The position numbers were made by a program, and so were the translations under genes. A DNA stretch of 64,000 nucleotides, taken from NCBI GenBank assembly GCA_017481205.1, contig JAFUPN010000009.1, positions 1-64,000 on the forward strand, read 5' to 3'. Below are positions 63,241-64,000 of this stretch, piece after piece. This DNA is from Clostridia bacterium (GTDB lineage: Bacteria > Bacillota > Clostridia > UMGS1810). The notes below the pieces were generated by a model. The model was given only the letters and a program-made list of their open reading frames with translations. It had not been told where the DNA came from and did no database searches. The stretch's first letter is position 1. Each line of letters opens with the position of its first letter.

Positions 63241-63303
63241 AAAAAGCACTCCTTTACTTTATTACGGCACATCCTGAAGGCTGTGCCCTACACATACATT
63301 ATT

Positions 63304-63332
63304 ATTGTATTATTTTTATTGATATATTTCAA
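63304..63332 (-). promoter_or_regulatory. SigA-type promoter of the glmU operon
   Basis: TTGAAA (63332-63327), 17-bp spacer, TACAAT (63309-63304), ~65 bp before the TTG start. Confidence 0.65.
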
Positions 63333-63406
63333 GTCCAAATTTAATATTTTTTCTATTTTTATATAAAAAATCAAAAATCGGCGGAAATATTAATTCCAAT
63401 TGTACA

Positions 63407-63434
63407 GAATAAAAAAATTTCCACCGGGAATAAT
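63407..63434 (+). promoter_or_regulatory. Possible SigF-type promoter of sigG
   Basis: GAATA (63407-63411), 14-bp spacer, GGGAATAAT (63426-63434), which fits the SigF -10 pattern GGNNANANT. The -35 has one mismatch to GYWTA and the spacer is one base short. sigG is SigF-controlled in Bacillus, hence the suggestion. Confidence 0.35.
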
Positions 63435-63470
63435 TTAATTACTTCATATTTGCCAAGGAGGGTGTTTTGT

Positions 63471-64000
63471 TTGATCAACAAGGTAGAAATCTGCGGTGTA
63501 AACACATCGAAGCTTCCCATACTTACCAACGAAGAAAAATCCGCATTGTTTGTGCGGATAAAAAAAGGTGACAAAGGCGCAAGAGAAGAATTTGTCCGCG
63601 GAAACCTCAGGCTGGTGCTGTCGGTTATCCAGAGATTCAACAACAGAGGCGAAAATGCCGACGACCTGTTTCAGGTGGGGTGCATCGGTCTTATGAAGTC
63701 CATAGACAATTTTGATACAAGCCAGAATGTAAAATTTTCCACCTATGCAGTACCCATGATTATAGGTGAGATACGAAGATATCTGAGAGACAACAACTCC
63801 ATCCGTGTGAGCCGCTCCCTCCGTGACATAGCTTATAAGGCGCTTATGGCAAAGGAAAAGCTGATAAAAGAGAATCAAAAGGAGCCCACAATCTCGGAAA
63901 TAGCAAAGGAGCTGGGCTTAAAAAAAGAAGATGTGGTGTTTGCCCTGGACGCAATCGCCGACCCGGTATCTCTCTATGAGCCCGTATACAACGACGGAGC
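63471..64000 (+). CDS. sigG: Sporulation sigma factor SigG (partial, cut by window end)
   Basis: The first 176 residues of the forespore-specific sigma factor. The start MINKVEICGVNTSKLP and the stretch VIQRFNNRGE..DDLFQVGCIGLMKSIDNFD are characteristic of SigG region 2; FSTYAVPMIIGEIRRYLRDN and SIRVSRSLRDIA follow. The start is TTG at 63471 with AAGGAGG eight bases upstream. SigG drives late forespore genes, so the species belongs to a spore-forming lineage. The C-terminal region 4 lies beyond the window. Divergent from glmU. Confidence 0.95.
   Translation, partial: MINKVEICGVNTSKLPILTNEEKSALFVRIKKGDKGAREEFVRGNLRLVLSVIQRFNNRGENADDLFQVGCIGLMKSIDNFDTSQNVKFSTYAVPMIIGEIRRYLRDNNSIRVSRSLRDIAYKALMAKEKLIKENQKEPTISEIAKELGLKKEDVVFALDAIADPVSLYEPVYNDG

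Overview
The window reads as chromosome of an anaerobic, endospore-forming Clostridia-type Firmicute, probably a gut lineage. Evidence in the sequence: a divergent sigG start at the right edge, the core order glmU-prs-pth-mfd-prsA, indolepyruvate:ferredoxin oxidoreductase, rubrerythrin, ATP-type PEP carboxykinase, AGGAGG-type ribosome binding sites, SLH-domain surface proteins and several MITE-like palindromic repeats. I cannot fix the species from sequence alone. There are no rRNA or tRNA genes, CRISPR arrays, phage genes or transposase genes in view.

Layout. 1-5.1 kb (minus): a tyrosine-type T-box leader, an acyl-CoA ligase, iorA, iorB and rubrerythrin. 5.1-13.8 kb: repeat islands, pckA, a CDF metal exporter, a cytoplasmic parvulin, a divergent AraC regulator/DUF4091 glycosidase pair and an AEC transporter. 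14-19.1 kb: carA followed by a carB reading frame that continues in frame into a complete dapF domain. 19.3-22.6 kb (minus): polysaccharide deacetylase, RluA-type pseudouridine synthase, nucleotidyltransferase and dtd. 22.8-48.5 kb (plus): a large polysaccharide-utilisation region with a membrane AraC sensor, a lipoprotein-type ABC importer, an M14 zinc peptidase, two PL8 polysaccharide lyases, two modular LamG-like surface proteins (one with SLH anchors), a second SLH protein, a GH88 unsaturated glucuronyl hydrolase and a YitT membrane protein. 48.5-52.8 kb: an SGNH esterase and GH13 pair, a PocR/AraC regulator, and a small ORF followed by a broken SGNH hydrolase. 52.9-64 kb: orphan trpB, a MATE exporter, the prsA-mfd-pth-prs-glmU operon and the start of sigG.

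How the parts work together. The PL8, GH88 and ABC-importer set is what would be needed to cut a uronic-acid polysaccharide (a hyaluronan/chondroitin-like glycosaminoglycan is the simplest guess), import the unsaturated products and hydrolyse them. The SLH and LamG-like proteins probably hold or bind substrate at the cell surface. The T-box operon is best read as making tyrosine (or other aromatic amino acids) from aryl acetates, because a T-box switches genes on when its charged tRNA is scarce. The orphan TrpB fits the same salvage theme, using indole.

The most unusual observations are: (i) CarA has lost all three catalytic residues of its glutaminase, predicting an ammonia-only carbamoyl phosphate synthetase; (ii) CarB is fused to a DapF domain in which one of the two catalytic cysteines is serine; (iii) a Tyr T-box controls an acyl-CoA ligase/indolepyruvate oxidoreductase operon; (iv) palindromic elements are nested inside one another; (v) arrays of tiny hairpins separated by a constant spacer lie inside the polysaccharide region.
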